Of a stretch of 64,000 nt of DNA, positions 24,741 to 39,700 are shown one piece after another; position 1 is the stretch's first letter, and each line of letters opens with the position of its first letter. Under the pieces are notes generated by a model. The model worked only from the letters and a program-made list of their open reading frames with translations, had not been told where the DNA came from and did not search any database. Source of the DNA: Xenia sp. Carnegie-2017 (Eukaryota > Cnidaria > Anthozoa > Malacalcyonacea > Xeniidae); NCBI RefSeq assembly GCF_021976095.1, contig NW_025813484.1, positions 5,134,622 to 5,198,621 on the forward strand, in the 5' to 3' direction. The position numbers and the translations under genes were made by a program.

Positions 24741-27700
24741 CTACCATTCATTTCTACACAGCACTGCCTCTTTCCTCACCAATCTTTTGGGATCGTCCAA
24801 ACATTTTGATAACGACTTGATAATTTGGTTTTTGTACGGATACAACTTGTGCAATAAAATGGCAAAAAACAAACTTTAGAAAAACGAAAAGTCGTCATAA
24901 ATTATAAATAACTAAATTAAACAATGCTACTCTGATCGAACAAAGCAACCGCTGCACAGGAAAAGTATTTCCAAGAGCCGATTGCGTGTTCCAAAAAAAT
25001 GTAAAAATACACGATATTCGTAAGGAAAACGTCATTCTTTCAGCGTAAAACATTGAACTTAATGTAACTGGACGGCTACCTCACGCAAAAATTTGAAGCC
25101 AACAATTCAACAGGTCCCAATCTTTCCGCGCGCAGCCCCCAAAAAACTTCATTTACGACGATAAGCTAGAAAGCGGGATTTAAGCCCCAGATACGCGTGT
25201 CTGGGGGTGAATTTAGCTTCAAGCAAGTATAAGCATGTTTTTATAAATAAGGTAACCTTCCAGGACAATATTTACTTCAATGGTATAAAACGAGACATTG
25301 GTCACGTCAACCAGATAATTTCTTAGCGTGGTTGCTTATGAATAAGAAGAATGTGTAAATGTGTCAACTTACTTCGTGATAAGGTAGGACAGTCAAAACA
25401 CCGAGACATTTTAAAGACATAGAACGCATTTGCTAAAAAAACCAAAAAATAACGTGTACATGTAACAAGATGAGCGGGGTATATATAGGATCATAACTGA
25501 GTTAAAGAACGAGTCTCGTGGTAATGCTTTGCGCGCTTAGTCAGATATATGGCCATTCTTGGGGCACCTAAAAATGGCGACATAATAGGTTGTTGGTGCT
25601 GCAATTTGTCTACGTCTATCCCCAAAACTGGAAGATCAAAGTAAAATAGGCCAAGAAATGGAAAAGAAGCAACGAGACTTAGCAAAATATTTTATTGCCG
25701 TTATTAAAACAAGGACTAATTTCTTACGCATCAGTAAATACAGTTTTCGAATCGCCTTTTATGGCGTTCTAAAGTTGCCTTTCAACGGATCTTGTTCGTC
25801 GTAGCATAAATGCCAGTCTATGCAAATTCTGACCTAGGTAGATGGTATGTATATATATTGCACTGACGAGTCCCTTGAATGACGTCACAAATGTAAAACG
25901 TTCCAAACGACAGACAATGTCCATCAAAATGCCAACTTTCAGCAAGCATTAAAATGGAACGATAAGACCAAATCATGAACTTTTACACCGATGTGTTAGA
26001 AATCACACCAGATTTAATGTCGCCAATGAAAATTTTTGCTGAAAGGGGAACTTGAAGTATAGCTAAAAGCCTTTCACACTATCCAATTGTTTCGGTTACG
26101 ACTCTTAGTTGCTTGTTCAGACGGTCCGATAATTTTGTTGATACTTATGTTCGTTTGGATATCTATAGTCATTTGAACAGCGATTTGTGTTATCCAGTAC
26201 ATTTATCGATAAGTTTTTCGTATTTTTGTTCTTGTTTCTCAGTGTTTTTCAATTCTATGTAATTTGACTAGTCGGCTTCCTTTGATCTTGTCGGATGAAA
26301 ATAGAGCAAGCTCTACTTTCATCTGATTTTTTAGATTGACGGATCCGACTATGGGAGGCTTACTTTATATGTGTTCACACGTTCCGTTTTTAAGATCCCA
26401 CTGAATCGGATCCAACTGAATCGGATCGTGTGAACGGGCCTTAAGAAAGACGTTATTTTACAAATGGTTAGTCAGAATGTATCTCTGTATCAGACATGGA
26501 AAGTAAACACAAGCGCGCAGAGCCTTACCGTGAGACGAATTCTATATAAAGACATCTTACCAAGGATGGTGCATTCCTCGCCAAGTGTAAGTACCTCGGT
26601 ACGAGTGACGTCACATACTGCGATAAAACTGTGGGCAGCTCGTGCGTCAGGGAATAAAAAGTCTTCAGAGTGGACAATTGGATGCTGCTTTCGTCACATG
26701 ACAACGATTGAACCAGTAATGGAAATAACTACAGAATGTAAATGACGTCACATGACATAGCTACACAAGCGTCAAAGACATCAAGGACAGAAGCTAAAAG
26801 CAGAGAATGTCGCCCTTCATTGCGCATGCAGCAAGGCAGTTAACAGGGCGAAACTAGAAAGCTAATTGGATATTCATAATATACGAATATTCACCTACCA
26901 ATCAGCGTTCTAGATTCGCCCTCGGCAACAATTACGTCAGGCCGAGTTACATAAAAGCTGTGGGTAAACGGGTACCAACCATCGCGAAGGTTTCCCTTGA
27001 ATGGGGTTTGTGAGGAAAATTCGAAGTTGAACACTCCAATTAACCACACGCATGTGCCGAAAAAACAATACATCGCCATCAACAATGTGACGGTGATATC
27101 AACATACCGTTGGTATTTCGCTGAGTAACACCTGTTTTGGAAGCCCGTTCATGATGTGAGAAAGAGCACATAGATAGAGATGCTTCGTTTCTAAAAATCA
27201 ATCAAATACGACAACTTGAGCCAAGGTTCGTACAATGCCAAAGTAACGAAGTTTGAGCACACAGAGCAAATGAATTGCACACAAAGTAAAAAGCGATAAG
27301 ACTTTACCAAAAAATACAAAAACTAAAAAACGTTTCGAAAGAATCGAGAGATAATGGTGCGGTGACATATAACTTGAAAAATATATCACGTTGATCGGTT
27401 AGTTATTGTAAAGTTCTGACATTAGACCTTTAGGACTCGAGTTACTTTTTTGAGCAATAAAGGGTTAAGATACAATTTCAACTGCACTTTTGAGTAGAAA
27501 GTAGTCAAATGACATGTTAAAAATAACTCGATGAAAAAATATGAACGCAAACACATTCAAGCACGTCTAAATAAATTCAAGTGCTTTCAATGCCTTGAAT
27601 TTTTCAATTTAAATTCACGGACATTCGAGGACATTCAAGTTCCTCACGTGTTGAGCACGTGCATCTTTACCAACAAGAGAGTGTTTCTGCTATTTACCTT

Positions 27701-30700
27701 TTCTACTTGAATGAAATAAATTAGTAAGCAGGGGCGAAACTTGAACAAATATTCTCTGCTTGTACATGAGCTGATATGAAATAACGAAAAAAAAAGATCA
27801 AATAACGGTTAAAGATTGGATGACGCTTTGTATATGAGTCCGGACCTTCATATTTGCATACGACGCATTGACCATTACGTCATCAGAATCCAACATGACG
27901 ACGTAAAAACCATCCGCAGCGCATTGACCAATGACTTGATCGTCGAATAACTTAAGCAACTGCGATAAAAGAATAATGATTGCACAAAAAACGTTGTATA
28001 CTGATCTGGAAGTTCTTATCCAACATAACTTCATCAAAACATACCTTATCAACGAGTTTCAGCCCCAGATTATGACCTCGTATCAGCAACGCTTTAGAAA
28101 TCTATGAATGAGATCATATCGTCACGTTACTAACTCTTTCCTAAGTCATAGTTTCTCAATTTGGGGATTTTAGCCTAAAACCACTATTTTGTCCAGCGGT
28201 CTGTTCTGTATTTATTACCGAAGTCAATTGACCAATCAAAAACGACTCAATAAATATTCAATATATGATGCTCAATAAATACTATGACTGTTTTTAACAG
28301 AAGTGGATAAATAAAGAGGTGCACAGTGGTGCTCATCCGTGTAGGCAAGGGTCAACAGGGGCGCATAGAGGGATGCAAATTGGAAAAATAAAATTAAAAC
28401 CCATCCTTCTTTTAACGGAAAAAGCTTCAATGACTGTATCATTTTAGTTTATTGACTGATTTATTTTTTTAATAAAAAGGCGTCGATAATGTCTATTTTG
28501 TTGACCAAAACGGGAACTAGTATCCACCTTTTATAGTGAGTACGTTAATAAATAATTGCTTTCTGACCGCTGAACTTTAGCTGATTACTAAGCCAAGAAC
28601 ACCCCCCCCTAAAAAATCCCTGCTGCATCCAGAACTGACTTATAAAATTATATATTAATTCTTTTCTCTTATCCAAAAATGACTTGGCATAAAAGTTAGT
28701 AACGGGGCGATAATAATAAATTCTATTTTTTATCAGAACGTCGCCAGGGGTAATGATTAGCGGGAGGGGCGGGGGCGGGTATTCATTTAACCTTGCCATG
28801 ATCCCTAAAATTGCTTACCCATATGAGAGAAATGGTTGCTCTCCACTTTTCGTCTTCAGTGCGATCTTTTTCCAACAACGGATCCAGCTTTTCAAGACAC
28901 TTTCCTACTTCCACGTCGACTTCATTCTCTACATAAAACCCGCTTGCCGTGAAGAGCATCGGAAAGCTACGAAGCCCACGCATCCGCTCCCATTATGAAA
29001 TATGACGGTTGGAATTGTAATGGTATTTTAAAAGTTTATCAAATACTCAGACTAGATCACATCATACGCAGTAAGATGTTTATATAAAAGAGGAGTTCTT
29101 GTGTAAAATTGCCGATATAAAAACAGAAAGAAAATTTTTAAAATCCTCTTAAGAAGTAGAGGACTACATAAAACATTCCCAAGTGTTTGGATCAGGTTAT
29201 CTAAACACTTGAAACCATTTAGTAATTGTTTTTATAAAAAAAAACATAGAAGAGCATAGCGTTGTAAGCTTTATAAGCGAAATTTCGAAAGCTAAATACC
29301 AATGTTGATCTACGTTCGCATTTATTCCGCCAGAAATGCATTCCTAAAATAATTTAGGCGAGAAATCGTCTTTGTTTTCAGACATTTTCGAAATTCTCAC
29401 ATGCCCTGATCCAAGCACGGGCATCGACCAATCAGAGCACGAGTTTTTAATACGTCATTTCATATGATCCTTACCATCTTGTATTCTGTTGATTAGACCA
29501 GCCAAGCATTTCGAAGCTTCAACATTAGTTAGTCGATGACGACATTCCACAGTTACGTTAAGCAAGCGTGAATACAACTCTGGAGTACGAGGATGCATGA
29601 TCTATTAGAAAATGAGCATTTTCCTCATGAAAATTAAATACAAGACGCCGTATTGGATAATATTTACCTTTTTGGGAACGTTGCATAATACGGATTTTAA
29701 CAGAATGACTAATTGTGTGCGTTGCCACGGCGACGATGTCTAAACAACGAGTAGTAGAACTGAATACATGAAGCTATTCCTATTTAGGGAAATAAAAGAT
29801 GTTTACTGTGTTTGCACAGGCTTGTGGAAACAAAGGAGACCTTTGGAAGAACTCGAGATCAAATCAATGGAAAACGAGGGTTAACATCTTCTCCAGAGTT
29901 TCCGCAAACGTCTCCGAGGTTTGCATTTAGCAAGTGCAAACATAGGCGGCCCAGAAATCTGTTTTACTGTTTAGGCTTTATATGCAATCAATTTAAATAG
30001 TAAATATATTCTTGATTCATATGCAATGTTTATCACGCAGGCTATCTCGCGCGACTTCCACGTTTGCATAGTCTGAACAGTCTAATATTTTAACAAGGTT
30101 GGCAACTCTCAACATAAAATTACCGACCGTTAACACAATACATTCACAAAACTGTAAATATCTCATAAATACATAGCAAAACACGAAAAACAACTACATC
30201 TCGTAATTAACGAATAATTTTATGATATTTTTGCAGTTTTTTAGCATTCAAATGTATTTCTATGCATTTGAAAAACGTGAATGTTTTTAGGGTTTGTGGC
30301 AAATATTTTGCAAAACCCACTTATCTTGTGATTCGTCATATTTTTGAATACTCAAACGCAAGGCAGATTGGTTGAATTTGTTTTCGCATACATTCAGATT
30401 GGCTGCAATTTTTTTCAATTGTTTTCACATAAAATTTTGCGGAAATCAAACACAGAAAATACATTGACGTTGCGATCTTACATCCAACATGTTCAACATA
30501 TCATGATCAAATGCTTCGTCGATTTTATCAAATTTTGCATCTACCAAAACTTCAAACACGATGGAGATGATGTCATTACAGCAACTACAACAAGATATAG
30601 CTTCAATTACTTGAGTGATAATAAGAGAGTCACATGTTTGTGGATGTAGATCGTCCAGGTTAGTAGAGTCCTGAGAAGGACTGTTGTTATTGATGTTGAC

Positions 30701-33700
30701 TGACGTTTCGAGAACCTTAGTCAACATCAACACAAAGTGTCCTTCTCTCTCAGGACTCTACTAACCTGGACGATCTACATCCACAAACATGGATTGACAT
30801 AACCGGGTTCAAACCATTTACTTTATTAAGAGAGTCACTGCAATCTTCAATCACAGGAAACCTTCCTCATGAAGAGTATTCTTACATTTTTGTGCAATTC
30901 TTTGATCAGTTCCGTTGAACTCCAATCTTGAACTTATGTAATATACAAAATTCAAAACACGCAATAAAACTCACCGCTCAGGCAACTTAGACGAAATTAT
31001 CCGCAGCAATTTGGAAAATGTTTCAAGTACTGTCGAAGCGAAAACGAATTCCTCATCTTATGAAGAAAAAATACCAAAGGAGGTTCAAGAAAATATAATC
31101 AGCATTCGCCAAAACGACGATCACTATATGAACATACTTGCCAGTGAATTTGTGACGGCAAGTTTTAACACGCGAAGGAAGACAACGTCTTTGTAATAAT
31201 CAAGAACGTTGAATGATTTCTTTAGAGAATCTAAAACACAAAATTTCGAAAGCATTGTTTCAAAATTGGCAGGCAAAATCACATACAATAAATGAACAAA
31301 AAATTTTTTTCTTGTACAATCACAGGTCACTGGAGAAACGTCTCACATGTAATTTTAAAAGATGTAGGTAGTTTAGTTGAAAATTAGGGTCTTGCATTAT
31401 TCGAGTGAAAATTATTTGCTAATGCAATGCTAAATGCTTCGACAATGTTTCGGCCATGATCGGAAAGCATCGCATATTTGCCGAGGTATTTTTGCAATTC
31501 ACGTTCTCTTTGGTACGAATTAGTGGGCAAAGTAATTGCTTCGAAGAAATCATTTTAACAGACAAACTGTTGACAAGTAGTTTTCAATCAACTTATTTTA
31601 TCTTTCAATTCGAAAGCTGTATTGAGAAACCAGTCACCATGGTCGGTTTTTTTTTGGAAAGCCCGCTTGGTTACTAAATCATCACGTTCCTATAACTTTT
31701 TCGCCTAAGTCATATTTTTTCAATTTTGGGATTCTTGCCTAAAACTACTATTTTGACCTCTGGTGTGCTTTGTATTTACTGCCCGTGCAGAATACACCAG
31801 TGTCCACTGGTGTATCAATAAAAAAACGACTCAATAAATGCTCAATAAAAAGTTTGGCTTTTCTAAAGTTATATTGCCTCTTTTCTTGTTTTCTCAAAAC
31901 CACCAACAATGACTTAAACATAAAAGTTAGTAACGCAAAGAAATTTTGAGCAACGTTATACCTCGGAATGATACTAGATGTTGATATCTATGTGTCGAAG
32001 GCCGTAAGCAAAACAGGTGGGGCTACATACGCTCGATTGACCCAACTTATAGAACTAAGCATACATTTTTAACTAAATTTGGTTTTTGCAAGCATTTAAA
32101 ATCATAGCAACATCGTCACCTTCAAGAATTCCAATCAAACAATCAATTAGCCGGCCGATGCTTGTTTCATGAACGGAGTTTTCATCTAAAAATTATACAG
32201 ACACGCTATGACAACGATGCATTATGTAATACTAACGATTAAAAAACAAGAAAATAACATTCTTCACAAAGTAAACAAACCTTTACACAACTTTGTAAGA
32301 TTGTCAACCAAACAGGGTAAAATACATTCAATATTTTCTTGTTCGGTACAAAATATGGTCAAAGTGTCTATAAGGTCTTCGTGGGTGACACAGGAGCTTA
32401 TGGGGACTTTGTTCATTCCATTCGGGATCGGCAAATCGTCTGTATCGAAACAAATAGTCATTATAGAAAATATAGGTCACGTGATCAAACGCATAGATGT
32501 CGCCATTCATAAATGGACAAAGTACCTATCGCAGAAAGTCTATCCACAAGGTTTCCTATGACGTGACGACGAACCAAGAAAGAATATCGGGAAGAAAGAT
32601 AAGCCAATGCTAGTTTAGTTTCATGCCTTAAAATACACGAACGACGCAGGTCAAAATCCAAGTGCACTTTTTAAAATAAATCGGAAATTGTTGAGCACAA
32701 ATTAATCCACAACTCCAGCGACATGAGCCATTGACAAACCTCACGATTTTCTCGTCATCTTGAAGCATTATCGCGAGCAAATGACCGAGGAACGATACCA
32801 ACTGAAGAGCAAGAAAAATGAAACAAGAATAAGAAAGAAACGATTTACAGACATTTTTTGGTTTCTGATGTTCGAATGCGTTGAACCTTTTGTTGAACAT
32901 AGTACGATTATACATGACGTCCCGAAAAAAACGGAACTCACATAAAGTAATTATGCAATCGCTAAATTTATTATGCACAATAATGCAACTAGCATTCAAA
33001 ACTGTTCAATGAACTTGACAGTTCTGCGCCTGTGGAATTCAGCACGGTTTGTACAGTATTAGTTAAAGTAAAACAAGTTAAAAGTATTGTCATACACTGA
33101 TTTTCATCTTAAAATTAATACGCAAAACCTTTGGAAAGGCAAAGCGACATTAACTGAGTTATGATCGTATTTTCCATAAGTTGCAACGAGCTTCGACAAG
33201 CGTACGACTAAATCTAAACAGGCCGTACAAACAGCCATCGCCGATTAATAATCTTATGCAAATTTCATTTTAATGCATGCATAATTATTTGTACATGTTC
33301 CGTTTTTTTTTTGGAAGGGTGGAGGACACGTTGTATTTTAGAATTGAGATAAGTAATTAAGACTCACAAAGCAATGGTCAAAAAATGGCATACAAATATT
33401 ATGCAAAAAAACACCATAAAAATGATGGCTAAATGACAACCAAACAACAAGTAGTAATGAACTAAAAATGGCGATAACCTAAAACACAAATACAATGGTC
33501 CGCAAACTGAAACACCAATAATAATCTCTATTCATACAGCACAAATAATGTTCGAAAAAAAACTTTACAAGTTGCCTTGAAAAGTGCAATTGACATGGTG
33601 GAAGGTCAAAATGCCTATATATTACTTAAATTGTACAATTTAATTTCCAATACCTCATCTTCCACCAGAATTCCACTGGCTGTCATGGCAACAAGGCCGG

Positions 33701-36700
33701 CTATTCCGGAGCTACGATGAAGAGGATTTTGGTTGACGAGCAACGAGAAGAACAATCCGAGAAGATTTTCTTTGAATTTCATCAGACAATTCAAAGAATC
33801 TGCAAACAAAACCATACAGAAACGCTAGCAGGCGTATCAATGGAGAAAATCAGGTAAAACCACAAGCTACAGCTGCAGTTGTATTTATGCTTTTGGTTGG
33901 TTAAGCTGCAAGGCTTCTTTCAACTGTGTTATATTCAATCAATGAATCTCAAGATCACAGGGACGATGTCTACTTTTGTATTGAATTGCCTTGTAATGAC
34001 CAAATACTGAGATTCGTAGTTCGGTTAAACGCATGTCAACAAAATGCGTCATTGCAAATTTTTACCACTATAGAAGATACATGTTATAAACAAACGTATG
34101 GACAAATTTGTTGAGTTTTTGAAAAGGAACAACCATGCAGGCTCTTCAATTCCGCAGCTATAAGTTTTTTTCCAGAAACCCGTAAGATAATGATCAAACT
34201 AATAAATGGTTTGAGCCCTGGAGTATCGTTAAATGTTTGTAGATGTAGATCGTCCATGTTCGTGGGTCTCGAGGATTGTTGGTGTTATTGTTTACTGACG
34301 TTTCGACAATCTTGACGGCAGTCACTCTTAGAGTCAAGTGGGGAGTAAACTATTCGCCGTATTCGTTGTCTGTTTAATTTTACTCTCTATGGCTATTTCG
34401 TCAACATACAGTACGATGACGTATGAGCCATACAACAAATAGGACAAACCAAATAGTAGAGTAGAGTGGAGTGGAGTGGAGTGGAGTAATAGAATAGAAA
34501 TAGTAGAGTAGAGTAGAAAAGAAAGGAAAAGTATACAAAGTAAAGAAATAGAAAGAAAAGTATAGAGAAATAAAATAGAAATAAATAAAGAAACAAATCA
34601 AAAGAGATAAATCAAAAAAAAAAGAAAATAGATCAAGAGCAGTAAAATCAAGAGAGTAAAGTAAAGCAGAGTAAAGTATAGTAAAGTAGAGCAGAGTAAA
34701 GTAGAGCAGAGTAGAGCAGAGTAAAGTAGAGCAGAGTAGAGCAGAGTAAAGTAGAGTAAAGTAGAGCAGAGTAGAGCAGAGTAGAGTAAAGTAGAGTAAA
34801 GTTGAGCAGAGTACCTTTTCCTTCAAATTCTTTAGCGACTTGTAGGAAACCAAGCATCGCATCCAAGATGGACTTTTGATGGCTGACCTTCAAAAACAAT
34901 AAGACAAAAGCAAGTTAGATTTGGTCTCGACAAAGGAGGTCTTATGCAAACGAGAACTTTTCCAAGCCATACGATTGGATGATAAATCAAACCTGTTTGA
35001 CCATTTCAAACTGCTCCAGAAAAATTGGAATAACTTCATCCAAAACTTTCCCGCAAATCACATCTTGATAAAAAGAGAGAAAGTGCTAGCAACGACAATT
35101 GCTGATGGAAAAGACTAACTTATTTTGCATTCAATGACGAAAAAACCCAACAAAATAAAGAACTAGTTCTCAGCCATGCCAAAGCCATTTGCATACAATT
35201 TTCACAACAAAATACGAATTTTATTCGTTTATTCAAGTGTTTATTCGCTTAAAATTTAGAAAGATTTTCAAGCACAGAAAAGCACATGCACTATTGCGAA
35301 GAAACATGGAGCTCGTAGACTTAACATGAAAACGAACCACGAAATGTTTAAAATGACAGTTTGTTTGACAGCATGTGCAGATTCTATTGAGACAAAAACA
35401 TTTTTTGTATTCAAAAAAGACAAACGAGAAAAGTTGCACAAAGATGTTGTGTGGAGGATAGCATCAGCAGATGGATGAGCAAGGAGTATGTTGAATTTCG
35501 GTGACGAATCTGACGTTATAAGAATTATTTTGCTCTATTATTGACCCAACGTAGGACCATATAAAATCCACTTTCGTTTTTTCAACAAATTAATATACAC
35601 GTGCTAGATGCTAGATTGAGTAAACATGCGTCGCGTTGCGTAAAAATTTACAAAGATCCCCTTTATCAACCACAATCCCACCTAATTATTCACCTTAAAA
35701 GCAGCAGAAAGCAATGAACCGCAGGGTTTTCATTGAGGAAATACGTGGCAAGTTAGGTTTGAAAATTCTTTACACTGAAAAAGGGGGGTTGAAGACTTTT
35801 CACTTTTCCGAACAACTTACTTTTCGAATTTTAAGCTTTCGATATCTAAGTTTTTATCGATGTTTTTCGATACAGCCTTTACGGGCCCTTACGAGGAAAT
35901 ACGAGGAAATACGAGGAAAACGAGAAGAAAGTCAACATTTTGTAGCTACACACAAGCGTAATCTTTAAACTGCTCACCTGAGGCCATCGACGCATTCTGA
36001 AGTATACTCGCTGAAGTTTTGAGTATCTTTTGATCCTGCTTCAAAAAATTTCCTTTAATATCTAAGTTGAAAAAAAAAACTCTGAGACAATTTTTCAATT
36101 TTCGATATGTTCGCGACGCACTCTAAACCACATGTAACAAAAATACGAACCAGAAAGCATCTTCGTTAAAATGTTGTTCAAAGTGCCACCATGATTTAGC
36201 TTAAAAAGTAATATTTAGCATGTTAATGAGTAAAAAATTATGTTTTTCATCACAAGAAACACAACGGTACCTCTTCGGCCAAAGCTATATTTCGCATAAT
36301 ACTCCGAATCGCCTCCAAGCAAGCTGCCTAATTAAAAAACAGAAAAATGTTAGATAACAGCTTTATATTGCAGGCAGGTTAAAAAAGAAATTCATACTCA
36401 AACCTCGACGGACTGTTCGGCTGCCATGAATATCTACATAATCAACAGAAAAAGAGAGCAACGCTATAACTCGAACGATACAAGGCTTGTTTATCACGTC
36501 ACAAGCAGCCATGTTGGTTGAATTTAACACAGAATTTTGCAATTTGGCGTTGACAATTGCAATTTCAACCAACATGGATGAATATTTTTTTGTTTTTCGA
36601 TTCATGCGAGCCACCTTTCACAGAATTTAACAGATGAGGACTCTGCTTCAATATCGTTGCCTTCAAAAAGCGCAGGAACACACATATCTTCAAGTTTAAC

Positions 36701-39700
36701 GTGAAGACAATACATGATTTGACCGACAATGTTCACGCCTCGAATAAAAAGTGTTTTTTGAATACGTTTGCTTCGTTTCAAAGCACTGTGTAAATCAGGG
36801 TTCGTACAAAGCTATAAGAATGAAATTTGAGCACTTTTCAATGACTTTCAAGCTCATCTTTTAAAAAATTCGAAGACGTGGAAGACCTTGAATTGCACAC
36901 AAAACACAACTTAAGTAAGAAATCATTAAAAACATCATCAACATGAAAGCAAAACAACTTTTCCCATAGCAAATCGAAAGCAAATGGTGTTTTTCCATAA
37001 AACTTGAAAGCTTCCAAGATGGTAGGTTACTTCGAACTTTCTAACATTAACCCTTTAAGACATGATTTATTTTTTCGTGCATTAAATGGTTAAGATACAA
37101 TTTCAGCTACACTTTTGAAAGAGAGTAGCGCGATGACATGTTTACAAAAACTTTAAAAAAATTGAATTCAAGCACATTTTGTAAATTGGTTCGAGTCGCA
37201 AGAATCTGGGAACTTTAGTAATTATTCTAACAACAGGAGATTGATTATTTCGATTCTTGTTTACCCCTCGAACATAAATGCAACAATCTCTTATTAAATG
37301 CTAGCACATATAGTTTTAACATTACAAAATACCTCTTGTTTTATATGATTCCACAAAGATGGCACCTGCTCGCTAATGAACCGCGCATCGTAAACATTTG
37401 CACACGATGCCTTAGAATGAGAAAGTAGTCACATTTCGAAACTCAGATTTTTCAACTTTCAATAACATTTAAGATAACGTCGGATGAAAATACGTACTAG
37501 GGTCAACAAAGCATCTTTCTTGGCATAAATCACATCGGAGGATATCTTTTCAATCAGCAACGGAACGCAAAACTAAAAGGAATAAGAAAAAATGAATGAA
37601 GAGTCAAAGCGAAAATATCGCTTCGAGAATAGGAAATACCGTAAAGTCTCGAAAGTAACCACCCGCAGGCAACTTTCAAGAATTAATAGCCTCAAAGGTC
37701 GGCCGCTTTCAGGAAGGGGGCGCTTAATTTAGAGTTGTTATTTTCGGCATCACTTAACTCCGATGGTTGACTATTAATCTACGCTTTAAAAACGGTATTT
37801 TTCAATGTATTCAAAGTTGGGTAATGTTGTGGTAGTTGACACAAATGTACATGATGAACGTTTTATTTGGATAATGAAGTTTAAATGTGATATAGATAAA
37901 GAGCGCGGTTACTTTCGAGAGAGCAGTGTCTTTCGACGGAGCAGTTCAGTGAAGTGTAATATTAACTGGAACGCTAACTCCAATACTCGGGCCTTCTTGA
38001 AGCCACCCATGATGCCTTTTTGTCTGCGTTTTTAGACATATTACCAAATCTCGTGAGGTAAAACTTATCATGGCCATTTGTTCTACTTTACTTTAATGTA
38101 TATCGTCGTTAATTTGTTAAAATAATATCACAGAACTTCTAAAAACGCACAAAAACCCTTCAGAAAAACTAGCATGAGTATTGGCTTCAAAGATGGCGGC
38201 GTGGTAAGCGTTCCAGTTGATATTATAGTTCACTGAGGCGATTACTTTCAGGAGTGAGGCTACTTTCCACACTCCACGATAATATCGTGGATAAGCAATA
38301 TTAAAGATGGATTGGTTAAAATGTACTTACAGGTGCAAATATGGATGTGGACGCCAGACATTTTCGAAGCGCTAAAATAAGCTGCTCTCTTGTTATGGAA
38401 TGGGGATCATTGGGAGGCTAAACAGTTAATGCAAGTCAATTCAAACTAAAGTAGCCGTATAATGATAGTAGAAGTACGATTATTTTATAGATATCTTGGG
38501 GAAATATCGAGAAGAACTCACTGGAGTAAAATCAATAGGGAAATAGCAAGATGTCACTTCGAACAAATCTTCGGCCAAATGGTCTAAAAGAAACGTTCTC
38601 AGTAAGTTCGCATGATTTTGCAGCAAATTAAAGCGGTGTACACCACATTATTTGAACCACGTAATGTCAACTTCATTTATTTGCTAAGCCAAAATTGTGA
38701 CTGTCTAATGGCTTTCATTCTTATAGCGTGTATTCCAACAGTCGATTGAGGGACAACTATGGGAATGATGCCCAAGAAAGCTCTACGAGCCACCATATTT
38801 TTCTTAGAATGCCTGAATGTGCTTCAAATGTAGTAATCATGAGACGGACATAGCTCTCATGAAAAAAGACAAATTAGCAAACCGCTAAGGAATACAATAG
38901 CCCGCACTTAAGGTTTGGAGTACGCTCACATTCGTCTTTTTCATACCAATAGGAAATCTCTTTACGATGATTTGAACAAGCTCGAAACAAACCAGTAAGT
39001 TTCTTGGATCCTGAAATTGACGGGACATAGTCGTTAAAATAATGAAAGCGTTCATAAAAACAACGAAATTGCGATAAATTAGACCTTCTCTCCGTCCATG
39101 GCTTGAATATAACCAAAAACAAAATCCGTTCCAAGTGTTTGGAGCTCTAGAAAATTAACACGAACGAATCTCAAAACCAAGATAAACCAAACTTGGATGA
39201 AAATAATTAAAATCGAACATAATAGAAAAGCCAAAACAAAGGTTTATTGAGTTGACAAACGACTGGATGAACTGGGTCATTGCACAAATCGAAGGAGTTT
39301 GCATGTTAATAAGATTTAAAAACATGATGGCGCGATAAAATACAGAAATTTTATTCATTTTATTTACCAGACATTTTCTTTTCAAGTAGTACAGTGAATA
39401 ACATGAAAACGTTATATCGATCTGCCTGTAATAATGACTAAAAAATTCACAGAAAAACAAGTTTCAAATCACAGAACATGAGTTTTATTTGAAAAAATAC
39501 ATTATGATAAAACACAGGAACAAATAACATAAGCTAGAATAATTTGATACGTTGTTAGTGAAAATGTTATGGCATTGCTACATTTAAGAAATGCACGAAA
39601 AACATCTTTTGTTTTTTTATATAATAACAATTATGCAACAAAAACAAATTGAAAACAAATAACATGCATTCATGAATGATTTGCAAATTGCCTTAATTGA

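Noticed and set aside
30446-30733. 95-codon minus-strand open frame
   Set aside because: Crosses the palindromic Penelope-like insertion and an MMS19 intron. It does not match MMS19 and is not conserved in phase.
31456-31677. 73-codon open frame and its antisense as a possible MMS19 exon
   Set aside because: The neighbouring exons (32120 and 31230) join in phase and match MMS19 directly, leaving no missing segment for it.
34401-34899. Minus-strand open frames rich in Leu, Tyr, Ser and Phe
   Set aside because: Low-complexity translation of the purine-rich microsatellite. The only real coding part here is the MMS19 exon 34887-34815.
39155-39460. 101-codon minus-strand open frame within MMS19
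   Set aside because: Only 39425-39368 is a real exon. The rest is intron sequence that happens to be open.
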